Notes under the pieces: generated by a model
The model's input: the letters and a program-made list of their open reading frames with translations, nothing else
Databases searched by the model: none
What the model was told of the DNA's origin: nothing
Translations under genes and position numbers: made by a program
Source: Rhizosphaericola sp047606825
GTDB taxonomy: Bacteria > Bacteroidota > Bacteroidia > Chitinophagales > Chitinophagaceae
Assembly (NCBI GenBank): GCA_047606825.1
Contig: JASGDY010000131.1
Coordinates: 17,264-81,263, forward strand
Direction of reading: 5' to 3'
Length of the DNA: 64,000 nucleotides
Shown here: positions 19,041-27,981 of the stretch, piece after piece
Position numbering within the stretch: the first letter of the stretch is position 1
Layout: every line of letters begins with the position of its first letter

Positions 19041-19765
19041 ATAAGAGCAATTAGGTATCTACGCTTTAGCCAACTGGGGCAAAGCAACGGCTCGATTGAG
19101 AGGCAGGAACGGTACAATGGCCAATGGATAAAATACAACAATGTAGAGCTTGTGGATATCTTTACCGACAGGAGAAAAACGCAAGTACTTTTGACCGTCC
19201 TGACTTTATCAAATTACAGGCGTTTATTGCCAAACTGCAAAATCTGGTTAAACGGAGCAGTTAAATATTGTTGAAATTGAGCAACCTGAGGCTTTGATGT
19301 TGGGATTCACACAGTCTGTTGCTGTAAAGGAAGAAGCCACAAAATCAATCCATCCAGCACCAAAACTGTTTTATCGTGCTAAGCAATGAAACTATTTTTC
19401 GTAGAGGGAAGAGTAATCGCATCAGATTTTCCACAAAACAACATAACAAGCCATTATAGTCAATCCCAGTGCCCAGAATAATTATTACATATTATTATGT
19501 CCTCCGTCAATTGGAAAAGAACACCTATACGCTTTCTGACATACGGTATGTGTTTACGGCTTCAAGTACGATACAGAAACGGGATTTCGTAAACAGGGTG
19601 TTCGATAACAACTTGTACTACCAGGAAGGTATTTATCGAACACCTACGATGCTGAGGGTGCTGTCCCATAACGCATTGAAAATGAAGGAAAAAGGGTTTT
19701 TGATATACGAAAAAAAGAGGGACTTCTTGATGAAGTCCCTCTCAGCGGAGAGTCAGGGGTTCTGA
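19041..19765 (+). pseudogene. Decayed serine recombinase (integrase) remnant
   Basis: Three pieces in different frames read as one Bacteroidota serine recombinase. From about 19041: RYLRFSQLGQSNGSIERQER and WIKYNNVELVDIFTD. From about 19171, after a frame change: EKNASTFDRPDFIKLQAFIA, then a stop. From 19469 to 19765 comes a C-terminal piece (FVNRVFDNNLYYQEGIYRTP, LSHNALKMKEKGFLIYEKKR). Catalytic and DNA-binding middle parts are missing, so it is dead. The region 18793-19040 before it shows no gene. An open stretch around 19267-19386 has no recognisable family. Confidence 0.75.
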
Positions 19766-19770
19766 AACCT
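19745..19770. other. Degenerate tRNA 3'-end fragment, possible old attachment site
   Basis: GCGGAGAGTCAGGGGTTCTG followed by AAACCT resembles the 3' end (T-arm and acceptor strand, read in reverse) of the tRNA-Ser at 23213, which begins GCGGAGAGAGGGGGATTCGA. The first eight bases are identical and about 19 of 26 align with small gaps, in the same orientation. It overlaps the 3' end of the recombinase remnant. A direct repeat of a tRNA end on the far side of an island is the usual footprint of tRNA-targeted integration, but the match is degenerate. Confidence 0.4.
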
Positions 19771-19863
19771 TACCCTTGCATCCTATTATCTACATTGAAT
19801 TTCAAATACTTACACATTTAGCCAAACATGATATTTAAGGTTTATTCTTGAACTTTATTGAAG

Positions 19864-20166
19864 CTACATACCCTGTTTCAAAAGCGTTTCCAGCTTTAGG
19901 AGTATCTCTTTCTGTACAGCCTCCACCCTGTCGAGCTGATCCTTTACCGACGGCAGGGACTTCTGCGAAACCACCGTGTCGTCCCGGAGCATCTTTAGTT
20001 TCGTGTACAGGCCTTTGCTTGTCCCCCGGGAGAGCATGGAGTTGAGCGACGCCACGTCGATGCCAACGCGTTCCGCCGTCTCATCGCGCGTCAGCCCCAG
20101 CCAGTTGAGCTCCCCTATCAGTGCCTTTGTCTGCTCCTTGAGCGTGGGTGCGGTTTTTCTTGCCAT
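19864..20166 (-). CDS. Small HTH protein with C-terminal coiled coil
   Basis: The 100-residue protein has an N-terminal helix-turn-helix-like part (LGLTRDETAERVGIDVASLN, residues ~22-42) followed by SRGTSKGLYTKL. A predicted coiled coil lies at the C-terminus (VKDQLDRVEAVQKEILLKLE, residues ~74-93). It looks like a DNA-binding protein that dimerises, perhaps an accessory or regulatory protein of the island. It is G+C-richer than the flanking recombinase remnant and lies three bases after the stop-to-start spacing of the lipoprotein gene upstream. I do not recognise a named family. Confidence 0.6.
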   Translation of the reverse strand: MARKTAPTLKEQTKALIGELNWLGLTRDETAERVGIDVASLNSMLSRGTSKGLYTKLKMLRDDTVVSQKSLPSVKDQLDRVEAVQKEILLKLETLLKQGM

Positions 20167-20169
20167 TGT

Positions 20170-20508
20170 TCAGTCCAGTGTTATTTTGTAGTGGATGCCC
20201 TTGTCCGTGACTATTTCCGCTTCCCCGTCCTCCGGTTCCGGCGGGTCGAAGTGCGTAGCGTCGATGAACCCTCCGCGCGGGAAGTAGACGCACGTCACCT
20301 TTCCGTCCTCCACCAGCACCTCCATGCCGTGGTAGGTCGAGCGGTTGCCCGAGCGCGGGTTGTAGTATTCCACCGTCGCCTTGCGCCTGTCCTTCGTGTC
20401 GCTTTTGACGTGCGTGTGAATCGCTGCGTGGTCGGCCGGGTTCCCGCCGTCGCTGCAACCCCAAAGGAGCACCGCGCACAGTACGGATAAAAATAATTTC
20501 AAATTCAT
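20170..20508 (-). CDS. Small lipoprotein of unknown function
   Basis: The 112-residue protein begins MNLKLFLSVLCAVLLWGCSD, giving a signal peptide with lipobox LWGC and lipidation at Cys18. The mature part is hydrophilic, with KATVEYYNPRSGNRSTYHG, EVLVEDGKVTCVYFPRGGF and DPPEPEDGEAEIVTDKGIHY, and contains no known motif. Its stop lies three bases before the HTH gene start, so the two probably form one transcript. It looks like island cargo, a small envelope protein. No function is proposed. Confidence 0.65.
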   Translation of the reverse strand: MNLKLFLSVLCAVLLWGCSDGGNPADHAAIHTHVKSDTKDRRKATVEYYNPRSGNRSTYHGMEVLVEDGKVTCVYFPRGGFIDATHFDPPEPEDGEAEIVTDKGIHYKITLD

Positions 20509-20515
20509 TTAACCC

Positions 20516-21250
20516 TCAAACTCTAAATTTATCCATGATTGACTTATTAATAACAGCCTCAATTCTTTCACTTTTCCTATTATTTTCAAAAAAATCTTTC
20601 AAACACAAACAGACATAATCATTCGATTCCTCCTCATCATAGCCATCAACAGAAAACTCGTCTTTGTCATTCAGGCACTTCAGCACAAAACTCAAGGTCA
20701 TAGGATAACAGATAGCCGCTGCAGAGACATAATAACCTTTTCTTACGCCTGAACACCCTACCCGTTCCAGTTTATTAAACAATCCTACAAACCTATTTTC
20801 TGTAATTCCCTTTGTTTGGAAAAATTCATTAAATACCCTATCCTTATTTAAACTATTATAGATAATAGATATCCGCTCCCTCGACTTCCCAACACTCCTA
20901 AAAGGATTTTTTGTATTTAAGTTCCCCATAAAATCATCAACTGACTTGTTTATGTCGTTTAAAACATCCATCGAAGCAGTTTTAACAAACAAGTCGAAAT
21001 CACTATCCATTACACTACCGTTTACTAAATCAGGTTCTCCAAATAATTTCCCAATTAAAAACGTCAAAGCAAATCCGATTATCAACGGATAAAAGGACAT
21101 TGTACGATATGCTATAAAGGCAGACAATAAATAACACAATCCTACTAAATTTACTCCCCAATACTTAAACCTTAATCTTCTCGAAGAAACAAAAATCCCA
21201 TAACCGCAAATACAAAAAACACCAATCAGTATGAATAAGACAACTTTCAT
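20516..21250 (-). CDS. Membrane protein of unknown function
   Basis: The 244-residue protein has two or three N-terminal membrane helices (VVLFILIGVFCICGYGIFV, residues ~3-21; LVGLCYLLSAFIAYRT and FYPLIIGFALTFLIG, ~35-66). A ~175-residue soluble helical part follows with no recognised domain. The coding sequence is A+T-rich, unlike the two downstream genes, which supports a mosaic, laterally acquired region. Its stop is seven bases before the lipoprotein gene start. It could be an immunity or effector-like cargo gene; that is a guess from context only. Confidence 0.55.
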   Translation of the reverse strand: MKVVLFILIGVFCICGYGIFVSSRRLRFKYWGVNLVGLCYLLSAFIAYRTMSFYPLIIGFALTFLIGKLFGEPDLVNGSVMDSDFDLFVKTASMDVLNDINKSVDDFMGNLNTKNPFRSVGKSRERISIIYNSLNKDRVFNEFFQTKGITENRFVGLFNKLERVGCSGVRKGYYVSAAAICYPMTLSFVLKCLNDKDEFSVDGYDEEESNDYVCLCLKDFFENNRKSERIEAVINKSIMDKFRV

Positions 21251-21270
21251 TGTTTTTTAAGGTTTATATT

Positions 21271-21490
21271 TTACACAAAATCAATCACCGCCCTTATCTC
21301 GTATATTGCTGCAAGTTGCCGCCACTTCCGCGTAAAGTCAGGATGCAATCGATATTCGCCGTCCATCGACTTGTTGTCCGAAACCAGCCTAAGTCCGTCC
21401 TTTTCCTCGTACAGATGCTTGACGACAACCTCCAACCTGCAGGAATCGTCAATATGGCATATACGGCCGGCCGAACAAAAGATATTAACA
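21271..21490 (-). pseudogene. C-terminal gene fragment without a start codon
   Basis: On the minus strand a frame ending in TAA at 21271-21273 reads as natural protein: CHIDDSCRLEVVVKHLYEEK, DGLRLVSDNKSMDGEYRL, HPDFTRKWRQLAAIYEIRAV, IDFV. Upstream it is stopped at about 21495 and offers no ATG. The composition is far more protein-like than the overlapping frames. I read it as the tail of a gene cut off by rearrangement inside the decayed island. The family is not recognised. Bases 21491-21596 hold nothing I can identify. Confidence 0.45.
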
Positions 21491-21596
21491 ATTTATTTTA
21501 TTTTTTTTGCTAATGTTTTTAGTAATTACTAAGTTTGCTCCTATAAATCCAAGTCTATGAAAAAGAAAAAGAAGACTAAGACGAAAGCCATTATGA

Positions 21597-23130
21597 CTAT
21601 CCAGTACGCAATACTGCCAATGCTTTATGCAAATCGACTTCAACAGATTTTGCAACTTTTGAAAGAGTAGCCGTTGCGCTCTTGTTTGTGTCTAACTTTT
21701 CCTGTATTTCAGAGAGCATTGCCAATACAAAATCCAATTTTAGCCCTGTTTTTATAGATTGTATTTGAGATTCTGTTTCAATATTCGATTGCTCTTTCCC
21801 CACGTCAATTTTAGACAACACACCTCTTTCGGAGAAAAAGTTAACCAACTTATTGTAATCATGAACTTTTGGGTTGCCCGTGTATCCGGAAGCTCTCCGC
21901 CACCTGCTCCTCTATCTCCTTCAAGGAGTAGGGTTGCTTCGACAGTTCTTCTTCCCGTCTCAGTCTTTCCGCCCCCTTCCGGGTGATAAGTTCCTCTAAG
22001 GACAAGTCGTCCGTCGACGACTGCGTCTGCGGTTTCGGACAGTCCTTTTTCGTCGATGCTTCCATCTTTGTTGATTATGTTTTCAGCGAAATTACTGTTA
22101 TTCTGGGTTTTGTCTTTTTTATTTTTACCGTCCTTCCGGGTAAAAGGCGTATCGTCGTCCATGCCGTATCCGCCTTTGTTTTCGTCCCACCAGTCGTATT
22201 TTCTTTCGGACGTTCCGCCTGTAGGTGTGTCGTTGTCGCTTTCGGGACGGTCTTCTGGTTCGCCGTGCGTCTGCCGGTACCAGTCTTCGTAGGACTGTCC
22301 GCCGAGTTTTTGGGACAGGAGTTCGTCCGCCATCGATTCCTTGCCTTGATGGGACAGGAGTACGTCTTCTACCGCATCCCTAAAGTCCGACGTGGTAAAC
22401 CTGTCCCTGTTTTCGGAAGTGTCCCACAAGCGGTGCGCCAGTTCCTCGATTCCCTTTCCACCCTTGCCCATCATCCATATACGGTTTTGCGTTTCCTCCT
22501 GCGGGGCTTTCCCCCTGCGCCCCAACAGGTCGGTCAACGCCTCCATGTTTATTTTGCCGTTTCCGAGGAAATAATGCAGTACCTGCCCACGCGGGCTGTC
22601 GTCTTCCACCTCTCCCGCATCCTTTATCTTCTGTTGCCTTTCCGATTCCGATACGGATTTGGCAGACATTCCTTTATCCACGCCGGTAACGCCCGACTTC
22701 CACATACGCTCGTCCACATGGGACACGTTGCCGTTTCCGTCCCTTAGTGCGACGTACTCCTTTCCGTTGTTTTTATTCTTGACACGACCAGTTACGGTCA
22801 TCTCCTTGCCGTTGAAACTGACAACGTCACCTCCTTTTGTTTTGGAGAAGTCGGGGGCTTTGGATACCTTTATGTCGGAAGCACCGTTTGATGGTAAAGT
22901 CACCCCATCAGCCGATTGGTTTAAGGGAGGAGTTGTCAAAGTCCCTTTTGACGGTGTTTTTTCTTTCCTGTTCCTCGTTTTGTCAAATGCCGTTACTATC
23001 CAGTTTTTAGAGCCGACAATATTTCCATGTTCGTCCCTTACGTTTTTTTGGACCTAAAGCCCACGTACCATCCTTTCGTCGTGTCGCCGTCATAGTCGTG
23101 CAGCGACACCCTTGGAACGCCGATTTTCAT
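21597..23130 (-). pseudogene. Frameshifted large accessory/phage-like protein beside tRNA-Ser
   Basis: Read together, three minus-strand frames give about 510 residues. From the ATG at 23130 (MKIGVPRVSLHDYDGDTTKG) the frame stops at 23038 after a run of seven T (23043-23049); one base there restores VRDEHGNIVGSKNWIVTAFD, which resembles the last strand of phage-associated nuclease-like domains. A long hydrophilic stretch follows (MEALTDLLGRRGKAP, KGIEELAHRLWDTSENRDRF). A second shift lies near 22010-22030, before LSLEELITRKGAERLRREEE. A third near 21888-21893 leads into GYTGNPKVHDYNKLVNFFSE and the C-terminus LRTG. It is broken in this sequence, although homopolymer sequencing error is possible for the first shift. 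Family uncertain. Confidence 0.6.
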
Positions 23131-23212
23131 TTTTACAAGTTTTTGAGTTTTCTTGAACTTTTTAAACTTGACCCTGCGAGGTAATTGAATATCAACGTGT
23201 AGCAATAATAGG

Positions 23213-23299
23213 CGGAGAGAGGGGGATTCGAACCCTCGGTACAGTTGCCCGTACAACGGTTTTCGAGACCGTCCCATTCGACCGCTCTGGCATCTCTCC
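23213..23299 (-). tRNA. tRNA-Ser (anticodon CGA)
   Basis: The minus strand folds as an 87-nt tRNA with acceptor stem GGAGAGA/TCTCTCC and discriminator G, anticodon loop CTCGAAA (anticodon CGA, reading UCG), a long class-II variable arm typical of serine tRNA, and T-arm GGTTCGAATCC. The CCA end is not encoded. A decayed island lies directly on its 3' side. Confidence 0.95.
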
Positions 23300-23339
23300 C
23301 GGGCTGCAAAAGTAAGGCATTCCCAACAACAAAAACACA

Positions 23340-24977
23340 CTATTTTAATGGTAACAACTGTGCCAATATTTCTTTGGCTCGAGCGTTGGCAGGGTCGATT
23401 GTCAATATGTTTTTGTATTGCTGCGCTGCACGCTGGTAATCCTTTTCGGTATTGGCATAGTACTGCCCAAGAATATCAAAGTAATAGACCAGTTTCGTTT
23501 TGTTCTTTACTTTATCGTTATGGAGAAATGTTATATAGTCCTTGACTGGCTGTGATGCCCTTTGCAACGTGGAGTCGGTACTGATAGCAATTTTAGATCT
23601 TCCAAAATAACCAAATTCCTTGTCGGGATGCTGCATAATATAGGTACTGAAAGCACTATCTATAAATGCATATTCCCGGATGTCATCAAAAAGAGGAATC
23701 GCCCTCATAGCCTTGGCACACAGCTGAGGCAAAGCGGTTGTATTTTTATAGCCAAGCGAAGTAGGAAGTGCGAGATATTGTTTTCGGGTCCACTGATATG
23801 CGTTGATAGTATCATCCGCTTCTGTATATAATTTGATTAAGGAATCCGAATAAGCAACCTTACCATAAACAGATGTATCGTGTTCAAAACCTTTTTTATA
23901 AAAGCTTTCCATGGAATCAAGGTTGCCACTATATGCCTTTGCTGCAATGGCATAGCTGGAATCCGTTACCCTGTCTTCTGGCGTAATGGAAAGATACTTT
24001 GAAATCGCTTTTTGTGCTTGCAGTTGGTCACCTTTGTTTAAATAAACATTGGAAAGGAGCAACCAGTTTTTGTTATAGTCTGCACAGATGCCATTGGTTA
24101 GTTGACTTGCTGAGTTAAGTGCAGTCGTCAGTTCGCCCTGGGCATATTGCAAATATGCAAGACTATATTGCATCTCACAGTCAGCGTCAACTAATGACAT
24201 GTAACTTTTTAAATAATTCTCTGCCAGATGATAGTCCTTGTCCTCTACAGCCAGCCCAAACAAACCAAAATAGGTCGGTCCGTAGTTGGAATCTGCGGCT
24301 ATTGCTTTTTGAAAATAAAGTTTACTTTGAGAACGATCATTTTGTTGTTGGTATATTTTACCTATTGTATAGTAAGCGAGTGCATAATGTGCATCCCGCT
24401 TGATTGCATCCAGCAAAATATTGATTGCAGACTGCCTATTGCCGGGCAACCTTAAATAATTAAGGGCAAGGTTATAATCTATATCTGGATTTTTATTGTC
24501 ATTAACCGAGACTTTTTTTAATATGTCAATAGCATAAGCGGGGTCTCCCACTCCATTGTTTCCCGCAGCGTTAGCACGACCTACGGCAACCAATATTTCA
24601 GGGTTATTTTTAGAGGTGAGCATCGCCTGGTCAAATTTTTGCCTAGCTTGATCTATATTATTTTCCACCAACAAATCAATCTCTCCCATTCCGACTATCA
24701 AAAAAGGGTCGTTGAAATTCCTCGTTAGCCCATTTTGATAAATCGACTCGGCTTGCGTTACAGCATTTGGAAGTTGTGTGTTTAGCAAATAAGTTTGCCC
24801 TAACCAATAGATGGCTTTGGTGTCATTAGGATTGGCTTGGACGATTGCCCCTAATATCTTCTGTGCTAATTGATATCGGTGATAATAAAGCGCACGGATA
24901 GCATCCTCTGTTTTCTGTGCAAAAACAGCGTTGGCAAAAACATTAAGTATCAATATAATTAAAACAATCTTTTTCAT
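23340..24977 (-). CDS. Exported TPR-repeat protein
   Basis: The 545-residue protein has a signal peptide (MKKIVLIILILNVFANAVFA) and is then built of tetratricopeptide repeats across its length. Examples are YQLAQKILGAIVQANPNDTK near residue 37, HYALAYYTIGKIYQQQNDRS near 205, and YQRAAQQYKNILTIDPANAR near 515. TPR arrays are protein-binding scaffolds; this one is probably periplasmic. It follows a PstS-like lipoprotein gene after 38 bases in the same direction. That order (binding-protein-like lipoprotein, then TPR) is often seen beside TonB/ExbBD genes in Bacteroidota, but none of those is present here. Confidence 0.88.
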   Translation of the reverse strand: MKKIVLIILILNVFANAVFAQKTEDAIRALYYHRYQLAQKILGAIVQANPNDTKAIYWLGQTYLLNTQLPNAVTQAESIYQNGLTRNFNDPFLIVGMGEIDLLVENNIDQARQKFDQAMLTSKNNPEILVAVGRANAAGNNGVGDPAYAIDILKKVSVNDNKNPDIDYNLALNYLRLPGNRQSAINILLDAIKRDAHYALAYYTIGKIYQQQNDRSQSKLYFQKAIAADSNYGPTYFGLFGLAVEDKDYHLAENYLKSYMSLVDADCEMQYSLAYLQYAQGELTTALNSASQLTNGICADYNKNWLLLSNVYLNKGDQLQAQKAISKYLSITPEDRVTDSSYAIAAKAYSGNLDSMESFYKKGFEHDTSVYGKVAYSDSLIKLYTEADDTINAYQWTRKQYLALPTSLGYKNTTALPQLCAKAMRAIPLFDDIREYAFIDSAFSTYIMQHPDKEFGYFGRSKIAISTDSTLQRASQPVKDYITFLHNDKVKNKTKLVYYFDILGQYYANTEKDYQRAAQQYKNILTIDPANARAKEILAQLLPLK

Positions 24978-25015
24978 ATTAAATCAGCTAACAGCCAAAA
25001 GCTAATAGCTAACGG

Positions 25016-25969
25016 CTATTTCAAATTAACCTGCCTAATATTAAACGACATCACTGCCGGCATCAACGCGGCTCGCCTAAAAATCAGCTGCCCTCTCTCC
25101 GACTGGATAAAATTGTAAAATCCCGTCGCCAACGAAGCATCACGGTCTTTGACAATAGGAACAACCGGACGGAACATCGGATACCGCATATTGGATATGT
25201 TTTCCTGCGAGGGCCGTGCATACATGTTGGCTGGACAAGTTTTGCATTCGACCAAAGCGGTTTTTAATTTGCTGTCATAATAGGAATTGGCGGAATCCTG
25301 GATGCGTGCAAACCAGGAATAACCAATAAAACCAACTGTATTGGCATTGTTGGCGACCGCATCCAAAACCCCACTGGTATTAGCCGTCGCACTTACGTCC
25401 ACGCCGAAATCTTTACCGCGCAACAGCGTATCAATCAAATAACGCACCGTACTCGTTGCTTTGCTGCCGTCCACTACAACTGATTTGCCCTTCGTTTCAC
25501 CTGTCAACAGATTTTGTAGTTGTGCGTAAGTAAATACACTGTCCGCTGCTTGTTTGTTGACCAATACCGCTACTGCATCAAACGCAATTACCTCAAATCG
25601 AGGAACAGCACCCAATTGCGTTTTGTAACTATAGGCTTCCGCGGAATCCAAACCCCGTGCGACAATAATCAACCGCGTTTCATCCTTCTGGAAATCCTTG
25701 AAACATTCCACTTCCGGTTTATAGTCCGCGATGATATGCGCATTGGGATATGTCGCTTCATACATCTGTATCTGCTGGTCAATCACGGGACGAAAAGTCT
25801 CATCCACGCTGATATAGAGCGTACCCTTGTCCGGTGTGGTTTGTGTTGTGTCAATATTGTTTGCCTTGCCTTCATTATGCCTATTGCATTTGCAGGAATC
25901 AAGGCAGCACAGCAAAACAGTACCCAGCATCAAGACTATGGTTTGTGTATATGTTTTTTTATAGTGCAT
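25016..25969 (-). CDS. PstS-like periplasmic substrate-binding lipoprotein
   Basis: The start is placed at the ATG at 25969 (MHYKKTYTQTIVLMLG...CCLDSC), which gives a proper signal peptide and a lipobox LDSC; nine earlier codons are open but would add a hydrophilic tail. The 317-residue protein has the phosphate-binding-type fold: GTLYISVDETFRPVIDQQIQ, ILLTGETKGKSVVVDG-like segment (NLLTGETKGKSVVVDG), SSTV-like TSTVRYLIDTLL, and NANTVGFIGYSWFA. No Pst transporter genes are nearby, so it may serve another envelope role, as PstS-like proteins beside TonB systems do. It is probably cotranscribed with the TPR gene. Confidence 0.85.
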   Translation of the reverse strand: MHYKKTYTQTIVLMLGTVLLCCLDSCKCNRHNEGKANNIDTTQTTPDKGTLYISVDETFRPVIDQQIQMYEATYPNAHIIADYKPEVECFKDFQKDETRLIIVARGLDSAEAYSYKTQLGAVPRFEVIAFDAVAVLVNKQAADSVFTYAQLQNLLTGETKGKSVVVDGSKATSTVRYLIDTLLRGKDFGVDVSATANTSGVLDAVANNANTVGFIGYSWFARIQDSANSYYDSKLKTALVECKTCPANMYARPSQENISNMRYPMFRPVVPIVKDRDASLATGFYNFIQSERGQLIFRRAALMPAVMSFNIRQVNLK

Positions 25970-26119
25970 TACTATAATAATTTGATGATTTGACAATTGA
26001 ACAACATTTCAAATTTCTTCCCGAGAAGTCCCCTAGCGAGACGGTCCGGAGAAGTAATCGTGAAGACACACAATCGTGCGTCTCTCGATTTTCAATTCTC
26101 CACTTTCAACTAAAAATGT

Positions 26120-26389
26120 TTAATAATCTTTTTTAATTGCCCGATAAAGTCGGAAACCGCCGTATATCAAGCACAATCCGCCAAACATATAGCGCATCAG
26201 CGGATCTACGCTCAATACCAATTGGCGTGTTTGCGGTACGTGGTCGCCTACCAACAGCAAAAATGCCATACCTAATATCAATGTTGACATCGTAAAGTCC
26301 CTTACCGTCCGAAAAAGGAGGTAACCACGACGGTCGGCCTGTCTTTGGCGTTCCAACTGTTTTCTGCTGTCACTAAGTTTGTTGTCCAT
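26120..26389 (-). CDS. Small two-helix inner-membrane protein
   Basis: The 89-residue protein starts with a charged, helical stretch (MDNKLSDSRKQLERQRQADR). Two membrane helices follow (TMSTLILGMAFLLLVGDHV, ~33-51; RYMFGGLCLIYGGFRLYRAI, ~66-85), ending in KKDY. Similar small proteins occur next to PstS-like/TPR genes of Bacteroidota. It lies upstream of the PstS-like gene in the same direction with a gap of 150 bases. No function is known to me. Confidence 0.7.
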   Translation of the reverse strand: MDNKLSDSRKQLERQRQADRRGYLLFRTVRDFTMSTLILGMAFLLLVGDHVPQTRQLVLSVDPLMRYMFGGLCLIYGGFRLYRAIKKDY

Positions 26390-26485
26390 ATTTACGATTC
26401 AAAACAAAAACCAATACTATAATCTAAGATGCTTTTGTATTGATTTTTTCATACGGATAAATTGCTTTTTTTGTAAAACATTATA

Positions 26486-27778
26486 TTAAAAAATCTCATC
26501 CAGACTCAATGCCACGGCCATTATCGTCGTGTCCAGATCGTCATAGGTCAAGGCATTGCTCAGGAACCAGGATTCATACTGCGATGCGGGGAGATACACA
26601 CCTTTTTTCAACAACGCGTGGAAGAATCTGGCAAAAATTTCTTGATTGGATTTTGCGGCGGTTGCGAAGTCCACGACAGGCGCATCATTGAAAAACAGAC
26701 TCATCATGCTCTGTTTCTGGTTGACCTCCACAGGGATGTTCCTTTCCCCGAATATTTGCAAAACACCTTTTTTCAGGTATTCCGCCTTGGCGTTGAGTTC
26801 TTCATAATATTCGGGATGCTCGTTCAGTTCTTTCAATAATGTGTAACCTGCAACCATCGCCAAAGGATTGCCACTCAACGTCCCTGCCTGATATATGTTG
26901 CCCAAGGGTGCGATGTGCGACATGATTTCGTAACGACCTGCGAAAGCGCCGACAGGAAGTCCTGCACCGATGACTTTTCCATAAGTCACGATATCCGCCT
27001 GTATGCCAAGCCGTTCCTGGGCGCCACCTTTTGCCTGTCGGAACCCGGTCATCACTTCGTCAAAAATCAAGACTGCTCCGTGTTCGTCGCACAGCCCCCG
27101 CAAACCTTCCAAAAACCCTGCTTTCGGCAAGACGCAGCCCATGTTGCCCGCAACAGGCTCAACGATGACTGCCGCGATTTCGTTGCGATGTTGATAGAAC
27201 AGTTGCTCTACCGCATCCAAATCGTTATAAGGCGCAATCAGCGTATCGCTGCTCGTCCCCGCCGTCACGCCCGGCACTTGCTGTATGTTGAGCGTGGCAA
27301 CACCACTGCCGGCATTGACCAGAAACATGTCTGCATGACCGTGGTAACAACCATCAAACTTGACAAATTTATTTCGTCCCGTATAACCGCGTGCCAGACG
27401 TATAGCACTCATGCAGGCTTCTGTGCCACTGTTGACCATTCGGATAAGGTCCACATTGGACACCATCAACTTGATCAGTTCCGCGATTTCGGTTTCCAAG
27501 AGTGTCGGTGCGCCAAACGAAGTGGACAAGGACGCTTTTTGCTGCACAGCCTCGATGACCGGGTCGTAAGCATGGCCCAATATCATCGGTCCCCAAGAAC
27601 CAACATAATCGATATACTTGTTGCCGTCGATATCATAGAGGTAGGCACCCTTGGCTTTTTCCAAAAAGACCGGTGTCCCTCCAACGTTCTTGAATGCCCT
27701 GACAGGCGAATTGACACCGCCGGGAATACTTTGCCGTGCTCTTTCGAAAGCCGATTTGCTGGATTCGTATGTGTACAT
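26486..27778 (-). CDS. hemL: Glutamate-1-semialdehyde 2,1-aminomutase
   Basis: HemL turns glutamate-1-semialdehyde into 5-aminolevulinate, the first committed tetrapyrrole precursor, in the cytoplasm. The 430-residue PLP enzyme starts MYTYESSKSAFERARQSIPG and carries the class-III aminotransferase motifs VNSGTEACMSAIRLARGYTG, FDGCYHGHAD, VIVEPVAGNMG, LIFDEVMTGFR, and the PLP lysine K268 in TYGKVIGAGLP. Length is normal. It stands alone, facing away from the thioredoxin-like gene at 27982. Confidence 0.97.
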   Translation of the reverse strand: MYTYESSKSAFERARQSIPGGVNSPVRAFKNVGGTPVFLEKAKGAYLYDIDGNKYIDYVGSWGPMILGHAYDPVIEAVQQKASLSTSFGAPTLLETEIAELIKLMVSNVDLIRMVNSGTEACMSAIRLARGYTGRNKFVKFDGCYHGHADMFLVNAGSGVATLNIQQVPGVTAGTSSDTLIAPYNDLDAVEQLFYQHRNEIAAVIVEPVAGNMGCVLPKAGFLEGLRGLCDEHGAVLIFDEVMTGFRQAKGGAQERLGIQADIVTYGKVIGAGLPVGAFAGRYEIMSHIAPLGNIYQAGTLSGNPLAMVAGYTLLKELNEHPEYYEELNAKAEYLKKGVLQIFGERNIPVEVNQKQSMMSLFFNDAPVVDFATAAKSNQEIFARFFHALLKKGVYLPASQYESWFLSNALTYDDLDTTIMAVALSLDEIF

Positions 27779-27981
27779 TTTTCAAAAATATGGAAGCGAA
27801 GTTACTATCCAACACCCTAAAACAAAAAGAATAAAAGATTTCGGGTTTCTTTAAGGTACAAATCTTGCCGCAATGCGTATCTTGCAGGGTCTCGAACGAA
27901 GTTTAACGCATATTTTAAAGAAAATGATTAAACATATTGTATCCAAAACTATCCGTATGGAGAAGAAAAACAAGTAACAAA

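Noticed and set aside
21983..22747. A 254-codon plus-strand frame with hydrophobic runs
   Set aside because: It is opposite the broken accessory gene, whose minus-strand pieces read as natural hydrophilic protein; the plus frame is F/V-rich as expected for its complement.
25016..25969. Start of a phosphate ABC-transporter operon (pstSCAB)
   Set aside because: Only the PstS-like lipoprotein is present; its neighbours are a TPR protein and a small membrane protein, with no permease or ATPase genes.
26915..27820. A 301-codon open frame opposite hemL
   Set aside because: Antisense of a strongly conserved enzyme; no motifs, His/Arg-rich translation typical of a shadow frame.
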